Source: CAYHXN01 sp964373675
Lineage (GTDB): Bacteria; Patescibacteriota; Minisyncoccia; UBA6257; WO2-44-18
DNA length: 14,926 nt
Direction of reading: 5' to 3'
Assembly (NCBI GenBank): GCA_964373675.1
Contig: CAYJVO010000017.1
Location: forward strand, 1 to 14,926
Shown here: one piece after another, positions 5,137 to 10,566 of the stretch
Position numbering within the stretch: the first letter of the stretch is position 1
Layout of the letters: every line of letters starts with the position of its first letter
The notes under the pieces: generated by a model
Told to the model about the DNA's origin: nothing
What the model saw: the letters and a program-made list of their open reading frames with translations, nothing else
Databases searched by the model: none
Program-made: the position numbers and the translations under genes

Positions 5137-5676
5137 TTGCGCTCTCTTGATAATTTTGCTATCTTTATTTCTATCAATAAATTAAAAACCAACAACCAAA
5201 TAACGGCTCCGGAACTGATGATGCTTGATAGCGAAGGCAAAAGTTTGGGCATTATGACAAAAGAGGCCGCTTTAAAATTGGCGCAGGAACAAGGACTAGA
5301 TCTGATTGAAATTGCTCCCAGCGCTAAACCGCCGGTTGCCAGAATAATAAGCTTTGATAAATACCGCTATTTACAGGAAAAAAAGATTAAACAACAGCGA
5401 GCCCAACAAAAAGTCCAGGAGATGAAGCAAGTTCAAGTCAGTGTGCGCGAGGCGCCGCACGATATGCAAATTAAGGCTGAACGAGCGAATAAATTTTTGG
5501 CCGAAGGCAACATCGTGGAAATTATTTTAGTGATGCGCGGCCGCGAAAAAGCCAATAAAGATTTTGCCAGGGAAAAACTGGCCGAATTTTTAAAAATGAT
5601 TTCCCCGGAAAACAAAGTACTGATGGAGCCACGACTAGGATTTAAAGGATTCGTTATGCAGATTGCCAAAAAATAA
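5137..5676 (+). CDS. infC: Translation initiation factor IF-3
   Basis: IF3 binds the 30S subunit, prevents premature 50S joining and proofreads start-codon choice. The N-domain is recognised by TNNQITAPELMMLDSEGKSLGI, the linker by the Lys/Gln-rich segment, and the C-domain by REAPHDMQIKAERANKFL and VMRGREK. The frame is given from a TTG at 5137 (179 residues). No ATG exists before residue 28, which is already inside the N-domain. Homology alone would put the start near residues 9-13, where only ATC (5161), ATT (5167) and ATC (5173) are available. Non-AUG starts such as AUU are classical for infC and underlie its autoregulation, so the true start may be one of these. No SD is visible. It heads the infC-rpmI-rplT cluster. 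Confidence 0.92.
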   Translation: MRSLDNFAIFISINKLKTNNQITAPELMMLDSEGKSLGIMTKEAALKLAQEQGLDLIEIAPSAKPPVARIISFDKYRYLQEKKIKQQRAQQKVQEMKQVQVSVREAPHDMQIKAERANKFLAEGNIVEIILVMRGREKANKDFAREKLAEFLKMISPENKVLMEPRLGFKGFVMQIAKK

Positions 5677-5705
5677 AGCGACGCTAATTTACGAATTACA
5701 CACTA

Positions 5706-6182
5706 ATGACCCGAATAAAAGTAATGAGGTCGGATCTTTTGTTATCCAGAATTATCTTATAAAATAGCTGGTCTTTGTTTTCAAACACGCAACGAATTGG
5801 GACGATTCTGTAGAGAAAAACAATATGACGACAAACTAGAAATACTATTTAAGGTTCATGAAATGAAACTCCGCGGCCTTATCCAGCCTTCGTAGCTGAA
5901 GCTACTTCGGCGGAGTAGGCCGCCCGGGGTTTTCAGCGAAGGAGAATAAAATATTCGCGAGAGCGCAATCTCAACACTATAAACAAAAAAATAAACGGAA
6001 ATATCGTGGACTTTTTAGTAGAAGATACGATACTTCTTAATCTAAAAGCCAAACGTTTTATTACAAAAGAAGATTAATACCAAATGTTACGGTACCTTAA
6101 AAGCTCTGGACTTAAATTAGGAATTATAGTAAACTTTAGAAATACTTACTTAAAACCCAAACGAATAATTAATAATTCGTAA
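5706..6182 (+). pseudogene. Decayed GxxExxY family gene
   Basis: This fills the 540-bp stretch between infC and rpmI. From the ATG at 5706 the frame reads MTRIKVMRSDLL. It then shifts by one near 5740 and continues as YPELSYKIAGLCF, RNELGRFCREKQYDD and LEILFKVHEMKL up to about 5868. A palindromic repeat at 5872-5926 then interrupts it. Reading resumes in the first frame with KYSRERNL, GNIVDFLVEDTILLNLKAK and RFITKED, an in-frame TAA at 6075-6077, and finally YQMLRYLKSSGLKLGIIVNF and KPKRIINNS with a stop at 6180-6182. Order and motifs match the small GxxExxY proteins frequent in Patescibacteria, whose function is unknown. At least one frameshift, one insertion and one nonsense codon make it a relic. 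Confidence 0.8.
5872..5926. repeat. REP-like imperfect palindromic element inside the GxxExxY relic
   Basis: GCGGCCT (5873-5879) pairs with AGGCCGC (5917-5923). Inside them, GTAGC (5892-5896) pairs with GCTAC (5901-5905) around TGAA. The interior CTTCGTAGCTGAAGCTACTT, followed by CGGCGGAG, resembles the element at 6418-6471 in its CCTTCG and TTCGGCGGAG words. It splits the relic gene in two. Confidence 0.7.
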
Positions 6183-6215
6183 ATTCGGGTGTCATTCGTA
6201 ATTAGAGTCGCTATT

Positions 6216-6395
6216 ATGAAAAACAGCGTGGTAAGCAGAATAAAAGTTACTAAAACTGGGAAATTAATCCGCCGCAAAATGGGGTTAGATCACTTTCGCG
6301 CCAAAAAAAGCGGCAAACAAATGGGACGAAAGATCGGACTAGTATCTCTCGCCAAAAACGAAGCCAAGATATTTATTAAAAAATACGGTCTATAG
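6216..6395 (+). CDS. rpmI: 50S ribosomal protein L35
   Basis: A 59-residue, very basic protein between infC and rplT, the standard position of rpmI. The core IKVTKTGKLIRRKMGLDHF...KKSGKQMGRK aligns with the F/KVTGTGK-hRRKAGxxH pattern of L35. It lacks the usual MPKxKT N-terminus and starts directly with MKNSVVSR. I use the ATG at 6216; a GTG nine codons earlier (6189) is possible but adds residues with no L35 likeness. No clear SD is visible. It depends on the infC promoter or on an undetected one, because the GxxExxY relic separates it from infC. Confidence 0.85.
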   Translation: MKNSVVSRIKVTKTGKLIRRKMGLDHFRAKKSGKQMGRKIGLVSLAKNEAKIFIKKYGL

Positions 6396-6417
6396 GCTAC
6401 CAAATACGAAAATAGTA

Positions 6418-6471
6418 CCTGTCTGCATCGCCTTCGCGTAGCGCTTCGGCGGAGCAAGGCCGGTAGGCAGG
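6418..6471. repeat. REP-like palindromic element between rpmI and rplT
   Basis: The ends CCTGTCT (6418-6424) and AGGCAGG (6465-6471) pair, apart from one G-T. The interior carries CCTTCGCGTAGCGCTTCGGC and GGAGCAAGGCC, which form further imperfect stems. It belongs with the elements at 5872-5926 and 8657-8686 by composition and wording. An inverted pair AAATACGAAA (6402-6411) / TTTCGTATTT (6506-6515) frames it and could fold the rplT leader. Confidence 0.7.
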
Positions 6472-6529
6472 CGAATATACAAAACCGTTTCGTATATTAG
6501 TAAGATTTCGTATTTCGTAATGAAAATTC

Positions 6530-6874
6530 ATGACTAGAGTCAAACGAGGAGTACTCAATGTAAAAAAGCGGAAGAAAATCCTTAAATACACCAAAGGTTT
6601 TCGCTGGGATCGCAAAACGAAGGAACGCGCCGCGCGCGAAGCACTCCTTCACGCCTGGACGCATGCTTTTCGCGGCCGCAAGCAAAAAAAGCGCGATTTC
6701 CGCCAGCTGTGGAATATAAAAATAAACGCTGCCAGCCGCGCTAGCGGCTTAAAATACAGCCGATTGATCGCCGGTTTAAAAAAAGCTAACATCAAACTAG
6801 ACCGCAAAATCCTGGCAGACCTTGCCCAAAACGAAGCAAAAGTCTTCCAAAAAGTCATTGAAGTTATTAAGTAG
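6530..6874 (+). CDS. rplT: 50S ribosomal protein L20
   Basis: A 114-residue L20, full length for the family and essential for early 50S assembly. Hallmarks are MTRVKRGVLNVKKRKKILKY at the N-terminus (the basic extension that threads into 23S rRNA), TKGFRWDRKTKERAAREALL, the RDFRQLWNIKINAASR segment and the C-terminal globular domain with SRLIAGLKKANI and LDRKILADLA. It ends the infC-rpmI-rplT cluster, four bases before its terminator. Its last 8 bp overlap the 3' end of the convergent methyltransferase gene. L20 often represses its own operon by binding the leader; the inverted repeat at 6402-6515 would be the place to look, but I cannot demonstrate this. Confidence 0.97.
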   Translation: MTRVKRGVLNVKKRKKILKYTKGFRWDRKTKERAAREALLHAWTHAFRGRKQKKRDFRQLWNIKINAASRASGLKYSRLIAGLKKANIKLDRKILADLAQNEAKVFQKVIEVIK

Positions 6875-7151
6875 AACCTACGCCTTCTTTTTTAAGAAGG
6901 CGTAGTTTTTTCTTAATCCCCCACCGGTAGCCGCCGATTTTGCCATCGGAATGAATTACCCGATGGCAGGGAATTTTAAATTTTTTGACATCGTAAGCAT
7001 TCAAAATATTCCCGACTGCGCGGTAAGCCCGCGGCTTGCCGGCCAGCTTCGCTACCTCTTTGTAACTAAGAACCCGACCGCTGGGTATTTTTTTAACTAT
7101 TTTTAATACTTTTTCGGAGAACTTGTCCTGAGCTCCGTCTAAGGAAATCAT
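6867..7151 (-). CDS. O6-alkylguanine-DNA methyltransferase-like protein (minimal)
   Basis: A 94-residue protein comprising only the C-terminal MGMT/Ogt domain. The active-site motif is IPCHRVIHSDGKIGGY with the acceptor Cys62, so it has the residue needed for suicidal alkyl transfer; alkyltransferase-like ATL proteins usually have Trp there. GRVLSYKEVAKLAG and RAYRAVGNIL form the DNA-binding helix-turn-helix with the flipping Arg at 44. The N-terminal RNase H-like domain of full-length Ogt is absent. The ATG at 7151 lies inside the NUDIX gene, giving a 59-bp overlap; no later start exists before conserved sequence. Codons for its last residues, KKLRLLKKEGVGS, are the other strand of the rplT terminator hairpin. 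It is the last gene of the operon. Confidence 0.82.
   Translation of the reverse strand: MISLDGAQDKFSEKVLKIVKKIPSGRVLSYKEVAKLAGKPRAYRAVGNILNAYDVKKFKIPCHRVIHSDGKIGGYRWGIKKKLRLLKKEGVGST
6878..6911 (+). terminator. rplT terminator embedded in a convergent coding region
   Basis: A 12-bp perfect stem CTACGCCTTCTT/AAGAAGGCGTAG with a TTTT loop is followed by TTTTTT at 6906-6911. It starts four bases after the rplT stop, and its complement encodes the C-terminus of the methyltransferase-like protein. Confidence 0.9.
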
Positions 7152-7554
7152 GAGCAGTAGTAAGAATCCTGATATTTTCCGGATATTTAGAAAGCACCCT
7201 CCTGGCTTCAGCATAGGTGAACCAACCGTAGCCCTCATGCTCCCAAGAAACGGTAATCCGCGATTGCTTGGTTTCCGCCAAATACAAAATCACGATTTTA
7301 AAAACTCGGTTGGCGCCCCGCCCGAAAGTAAACCGTTCATAGGCCTTAAAATTTTCTATAAACCGCAGCTCGTTGGGTTTAAGCCCGGTTTCCTCACGAA
7401 CTTCCCGTAGGGCCGTCTGCCAGCTTCGTTCCTCCGCTTCCAGCTTGCCCTTAGGGAAATTCCAATAATTCCGGCCGTGATACAAAAGAAGAAACTTCAG
7501 CCCTTCGCGGCCGCGCCGGAAAATAATGATGCCAGCGGATATAACCTTGCGCAT
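7093..7554 (-). CDS. NUDIX hydrolase
   Basis: A 153-residue protein with a perfect Nudix box at 36-58: Gly36, Glu42, then REVREETGL from Arg50. Residues Glu51, Glu54 and Glu55 ligate Mg. The upstream VISAGIIIF strand and WNFPKGKLE segment resemble Ap4A hydrolase/MutT-like members, which cleave nucleoside diphosphates linked to another group; the exact substrate cannot be read from sequence. The fold seems complete by about residue 144 (AHDFLRR). The last nine or so residues run into the start of the methyltransferase gene and look like an acquired extension. It is nine bases downstream of the DedA gene in the same operon. Confidence 0.88.
   Translation of the reverse strand: MRKVISAGIIIFRRGREGLKFLLLYHGRNYWNFPKGKLEAEERSWQTALREVREETGLKPNELRFIENFKAYERFTFGRGANRVFKIVILYLAETKQSRITVSWEHEGYGWFTYAEARRVLSKYPENIRILTTAHDFLRRSSGQVLRKSIKNS
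7122..7145. repeat. Possible degenerate dispersed repeat at the NUDIX/methyltransferase junction
   Basis: CTTGTCCTGAGCTCC followed by GTCTAAGGA on the plus strand resembles the CTTGTCCTGAG...TCGAAGGA type of dispersed repeat I know from other bacterial genomes. It falls exactly in the 59-bp overlap between the two genes. There is only one copy in the window, so the call rests on recall. Confidence 0.3.
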
Positions 7555-7563
7555 ATTAAAATC

Positions 7564-8151
7564 TTACTTCTTTTTTGACTTCCAGAAAATCACTCCGGCG
7601 ATAACTAAAATCACTGCGATCAGTAAAAGCCACTGGTATCCCCAGACAAAATCAGCTACCTTCTGCCATTGCCTACCAAGAAAATGACCTAGGATTACGT
7701 ATCCGCCGCTCCATAATGCCGCAGAAACCAGTACTGTCGGCACAAATACTTTGTAGGGTAAATTCAAAACGCCGGCGGCCACCGATACATAGCCGCGCAA
7801 ATAAGGAGTAAGCCGACCGACAAAAATGCCCCATCTTCCTTTTCTAAGAATCATCTCCTTAAAACGATCCAGCTTCTCATTGATTGGCAGCCATTTGGGC
7901 AATCGTTCCATTATAAAATGCTCAAAAAAGTAAAAAATAGAGAAAAGCAAGGTTGTTCCAATTACGTCAGCGACGATCGCGATAAAAAGAGTCAACCAAA
8001 AATTCAAACCGCCTATTGAGGTCAACGCTCCCGCAAACAACAAAACCAACTCGTTCGGCACAGGATTGGGAACGCCAATTTCCTGCAGAAATACTAAAAT
8101 AAAAACCGCCCAATAACCGTAATCATTGACGAACTGCAACAGATTCTCCAT
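7564..8151 (-). CDS. DedA/VTT family membrane protein
   Basis: A 195-residue integral membrane protein. The family motifs are visible: EIGVPNPVPNE at 24-34 (re-entrant loop with Glu24 and Glu34) and GRLTPYLRGYVSVAAG at 112-127, the conserved G-R-x3-P-x2-R-G segment. Hydrophobic stretches lie near 12-32, 35-46, 52-75, 121-150 and 170-188, with a basic tail WKSKKK. DedA proteins are implicated in recycling lipid carriers such as undecaprenyl phosphate and in membrane homeostasis, and often act as flippases. The start is two bases after the polX stop, consistent with translational coupling. Length is normal for the family. Confidence 0.9.
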   Translation of the reverse strand: MENLLQFVNDYGYWAVFILVFLQEIGVPNPVPNELVLLFAGALTSIGGLNFWLTLFIAIVADVIGTTLLFSIFYFFEHFIMERLPKWLPINEKLDRFKEMILRKGRWGIFVGRLTPYLRGYVSVAAGVLNLPYKVFVPTVLVSAALWSGGYVILGHFLGRQWQKVADFVWGYQWLLLIAVILVIAGVIFWKSKKK

Positions 8152-8153
8152 TG

Positions 8154-9932
8154 CTATTTCAGCATCTTCAACATCTTCTCAACCGGCCAGGCATTAATGA
8201 TATCTTTCTTTTCCGCCCACCCTCTCCGCGCTTGGGAAATGCCGAATTCCGAAAAATTAAAATGGGCCGTTGAATGAGCGTCAGAATCAATAGCCATTTT
8301 CACGCCGGCTTCTACGCACATCCGAATAAACTGATCTTTTATATCTAAGCGATCTGGTGAAGAATTAATCTCCAAAACCATACCGGTCTCTTTGGCAGTT
8401 TTGATAATTTCTTCCATGTCCACCTCGTAGGGCGCTCGCCGCTGGATCAACCTTCCTGTAGGATGAAAGATAATATCCACATGCGGATTGTTCATTGCTC
8501 GTTTAATCCGTTCAGTCTGTTCTTTCTGGGAAAGGTTAAAATTGGAATGGACTGATGCCCCCACCACATCCAACTGTTTTAATATCTCGTCTGGCAGATC
8601 AAGCCGTCCGTCTTTTAAAATATCGCACTCCGTCCCCTTCAAAATCTTGAATCTTGCCTGTCCGCCGAAGCCTTGGCGAAGGCGGGAATCTTGAATCTTG
8701 AATCTTGAATTTAATTTGTCTATTTCTTTCATCTGCTGTACGATCCGCCGTTCATCTAAACCATGCGTCATAGCCAATCGCTTAGTGTGATCTGTAATCG
8801 CAATGTACTCTAAACCCTTAGCCATTGCCGCTCGCGCCATTTCTTCAATCGTATTTGAGCCATCAGTCCATTTTGTCTGAATCTGCAAATCACCTTTAAG
8901 TTCTCCGTAATTGATCAGTTGTGGTAAATTACCTTTCTGTGAAACCTCAATTTCTCCGGTCATTTCCCTAAGCTCTGGTTCAATGTATGTCAAACCCAGC
9001 GTTTTATAAATCTCTTCTTCTGTCCGGCCGGCCACCATTCTGCCTTTTTTAACAGCCGTTCCCCGAAAAAGACCGTATTCATTTAAGGTAAGGCCCCTTT
9101 TAATAGCAATCTCGCGTAAAGCCACATTATGATCTTTTGAGCCAGTGAAATATGCCAAGGCGGCGCCGTATGATTCCTCCGGCACTACCCGCACATCTAC
9201 ATCCAAACCGTTTTTTAACTTCACTGCGGATTTAGTCTCACCGTGTGCCAGCACTCGCATTACTTCCGGCATAGACACAAAATAATCCATCACTGGCCTG
9301 GGGCTATCAGAAATTACTAAAATGTCGGCATCGCCAATAGTTTCTTTGCGCCGCCGCACTGATCCGGCAACCTCTGCCCGCTTTACCCATTTTAGACTGC
9401 GGAGACGATCCTCTATTTCACGGATGCTTGACAAAATAGATCCCATCATAAACCGGCCGCCCGTAGTTTTTAAAAATTCTATACCTACTAATATGTTCTC
9501 TTCGCTTTTTGGGCCAAAACCAGCCAATTTCCTTATTTTCCCCGCTTTGGCTGCCTTCTCTAAATCGGCAGCATTCTTAATGCCCAGTTTCTGATAAAGG
9601 ACTTTAATTTTTCTCGGTCCTAAACCTTCAATTGCCGAGAGTTCCGATAAATCTACCGGCACTCTCTTCTTTAACTGTTCATAGTATTGGCAACGGCCTG
9701 TCTTAATCAGCTCTTCAATTTTCTCCGCGATAGAAACTCCTACGCCGGGAATTTCTTCCAGAGATTTTAAGCCGCCTTTTTTATAGATCTCCGCCGCCTC
9801 CTGCTGAAGCGACTCAATGGTTTGAGCGGCTTTTTCATAAGCGCGGGGCTTAAAAGCCACGCCTTGCATATCTAAATACTCCCCAATTTCATAGAGCATC
9901 CGCGCGATCTCGCTGTTGGGAACCCTACGCAT
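8154..9932 (-). CDS. polX: Family X DNA polymerase with PHP domain (PolX)
   Basis: A 592-residue bacterial PolX. Helix-hairpin-helix segments lie at 55-75 (LEEIPGVGVSIAEKI) and 100-150 (IEGLGPRKI and LAGFGPKSEENI). The palm has the GS motif at Gly190-Ser191 and catalytic Asp201/Asp203 (GDADIL), with the third acid in LDVDV (244-247). The PHP domain, a 3'-5' exonuclease and AP endonuclease in studied PolX, spans about 345-592: ITDHT (379-383), KGTECD, ASVHSN, IFHPTGR and AIDSDAHS. Its first motif reads DLQIQTKWTDG (348-358); the second His of the usual H/Q-x-H is Gln. Residues about 408-429 are an in-frame repeat insertion containing RQGFGGQAR. The role is short-gap filling and base-excision repair. 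Gaps of 1 and 2 bases separate it from its neighbours. Confidence 0.93.
   Translation of the reverse strand: MRRVPNSEIARMLYEIGEYLDMQGVAFKPRAYEKAAQTIESLQQEAAEIYKKGGLKSLEEIPGVGVSIAEKIEELIKTGRCQYYEQLKKRVPVDLSELSAIEGLGPRKIKVLYQKLGIKNAADLEKAAKAGKIRKLAGFGPKSEENILVGIEFLKTTGGRFMMGSILSSIREIEDRLRSLKWVKRAEVAGSVRRRKETIGDADILVISDSPRPVMDYFVSMPEVMRVLAHGETKSAVKLKNGLDVDVRVVPEESYGAALAYFTGSKDHNVALREIAIKRGLTLNEYGLFRGTAVKKGRMVAGRTEEEIYKTLGLTYIEPELREMTGEIEVSQKGNLPQLINYGELKGDLQIQTKWTDGSNTIEEMARAAMAKGLEYIAITDHTKRLAMTHGLDERRIVQQMKEIDKLNSRFKIQDSRLRQGFGGQARFKILKGTECDILKDGRLDLPDEILKQLDVVGASVHSNFNLSQKEQTERIKRAMNNPHVDIIFHPTGRLIQRRAPYEVDMEEIIKTAKETGMVLEINSSPDRLDIKDQFIRMCVEAGVKMAIDSDAHSTAHFNFSEFGISQARRGWAEKKDIINAWPVEKMLKMLK
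8649..8706. repeat. Palindromic element inserted in frame in polX, flanked by heptamer repeats
   Basis: The imperfect palindrome CCGCC...GGCGG (8662-8685, inner AGCC/GGC-type pairing) sits in an element at about 8657-8686. It is flanked by the heptamer GAATCTT once on the left (8649-8655) and three times on the right (8686-8706). On the coding strand it gives RQGFGGQAR between two copies of the peptide RFKI. The length keeps the polX frame open. Confidence 0.85.
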
Positions 9933-9933
9933 T

Positions 9934-10566
9934 TTAAAAATTTTGCTTGCTACGCTCTGGAAAAACTCGCTCCCGATGATCTCGGGTCGTCACCTCTTTA
10001 ATCAAAACCAGTAGACCAAGGGATGCCAAAAAGGTAACGATGCCGGAAATCAAAAACAGGATTTGAAAACCGAATTTGTCAGCCACATATCCTCCAATGG
10101 CCGCGGCGGCGGCGGTGGCAATTCCGACAGAAAACACGCTTTCCAAACTCCACTCAAAACTGATCCGCCATTTATCAACATGCCGCGTGAAAATTGAATA
10201 CCAACCCGGCACTGCCCAAGCCATACAAAAACCCAAAAAACCTTGAATGATATAAATATGCCACGGCTCGCGGGCGAAAATATAAGCGATCGGCACAAAA
10301 CTACTCATAAAGTAGCCAAAAAAGAGCGCCCAAAAATCGTCCTTCTCGCCGTCGGTCTTATCCAAAAAACGCGCTATTGGCAACTGACAAATGGATTTGA
10401 CGATCCAATAAATAGAAACGGCAAAACCAACTACCCTGGCTGATCCGCCGGAAATCTGCCCAATGATGAAAATAGCAAAAACCGGCGCAAAAAGACCAAA
10501 GGCGGAATTATAAAAAAAATCCACTACCACAAAAGTACGCACAACTTTATTAATGGATTTCAACAT
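9934..10566 (-). CDS. Half-length MFS-like membrane protein
   Basis: A protein of about 210 residues (ATG at 10566) with roughly six hydrophobic segments. The loop IARFLDKTDGEKDDF, after the second or third helix, resembles the D-R-x-G/GR-x-G/R motif A of the major facilitator superfamily. This is half of the usual 12-helix transporter, so it would have to dimerise or do something other than transport. A start nine codons earlier (10593) is possible. It overlaps the 3' end of the Clp-like gene by 17 bp and is followed by polX after one base. The hydrophilic C-terminus (RDHRERVFPERSKQ) shows that the frame ends naturally, not in a broken helix. The substrate is unknown. Confidence 0.65.
   Translation of the reverse strand: MLKSINKVVRTFVVVDFFYNSAFGLFAPVFAIFIIGQISGGSARVVGFAVSIYWIVKSICQLPIARFLDKTDGEKDDFWALFFGYFMSSFVPIAYIFAREPWHIYIIQGFLGFCMAWAVPGWYSIFTRHVDKWRISFEWSLESVFSVGIATAAAAAIGGYVADKFGFQILFLISGIVTFLASLGLLVLIKEVTTRDHRERVFPERSKQNF

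Noticed and set aside
6397..6685. Minus-strand open frames in the rpmI-rplT gap
   Set aside because: They are translations of the palindromic element and the antisense of rplT, with no family resemblance.
7093..7161. NUDIX-methyltransferase fusion protein
   Set aside because: The two domains are in different frames, each with its own start and stop; overlap or coupling explains the arrangement better.
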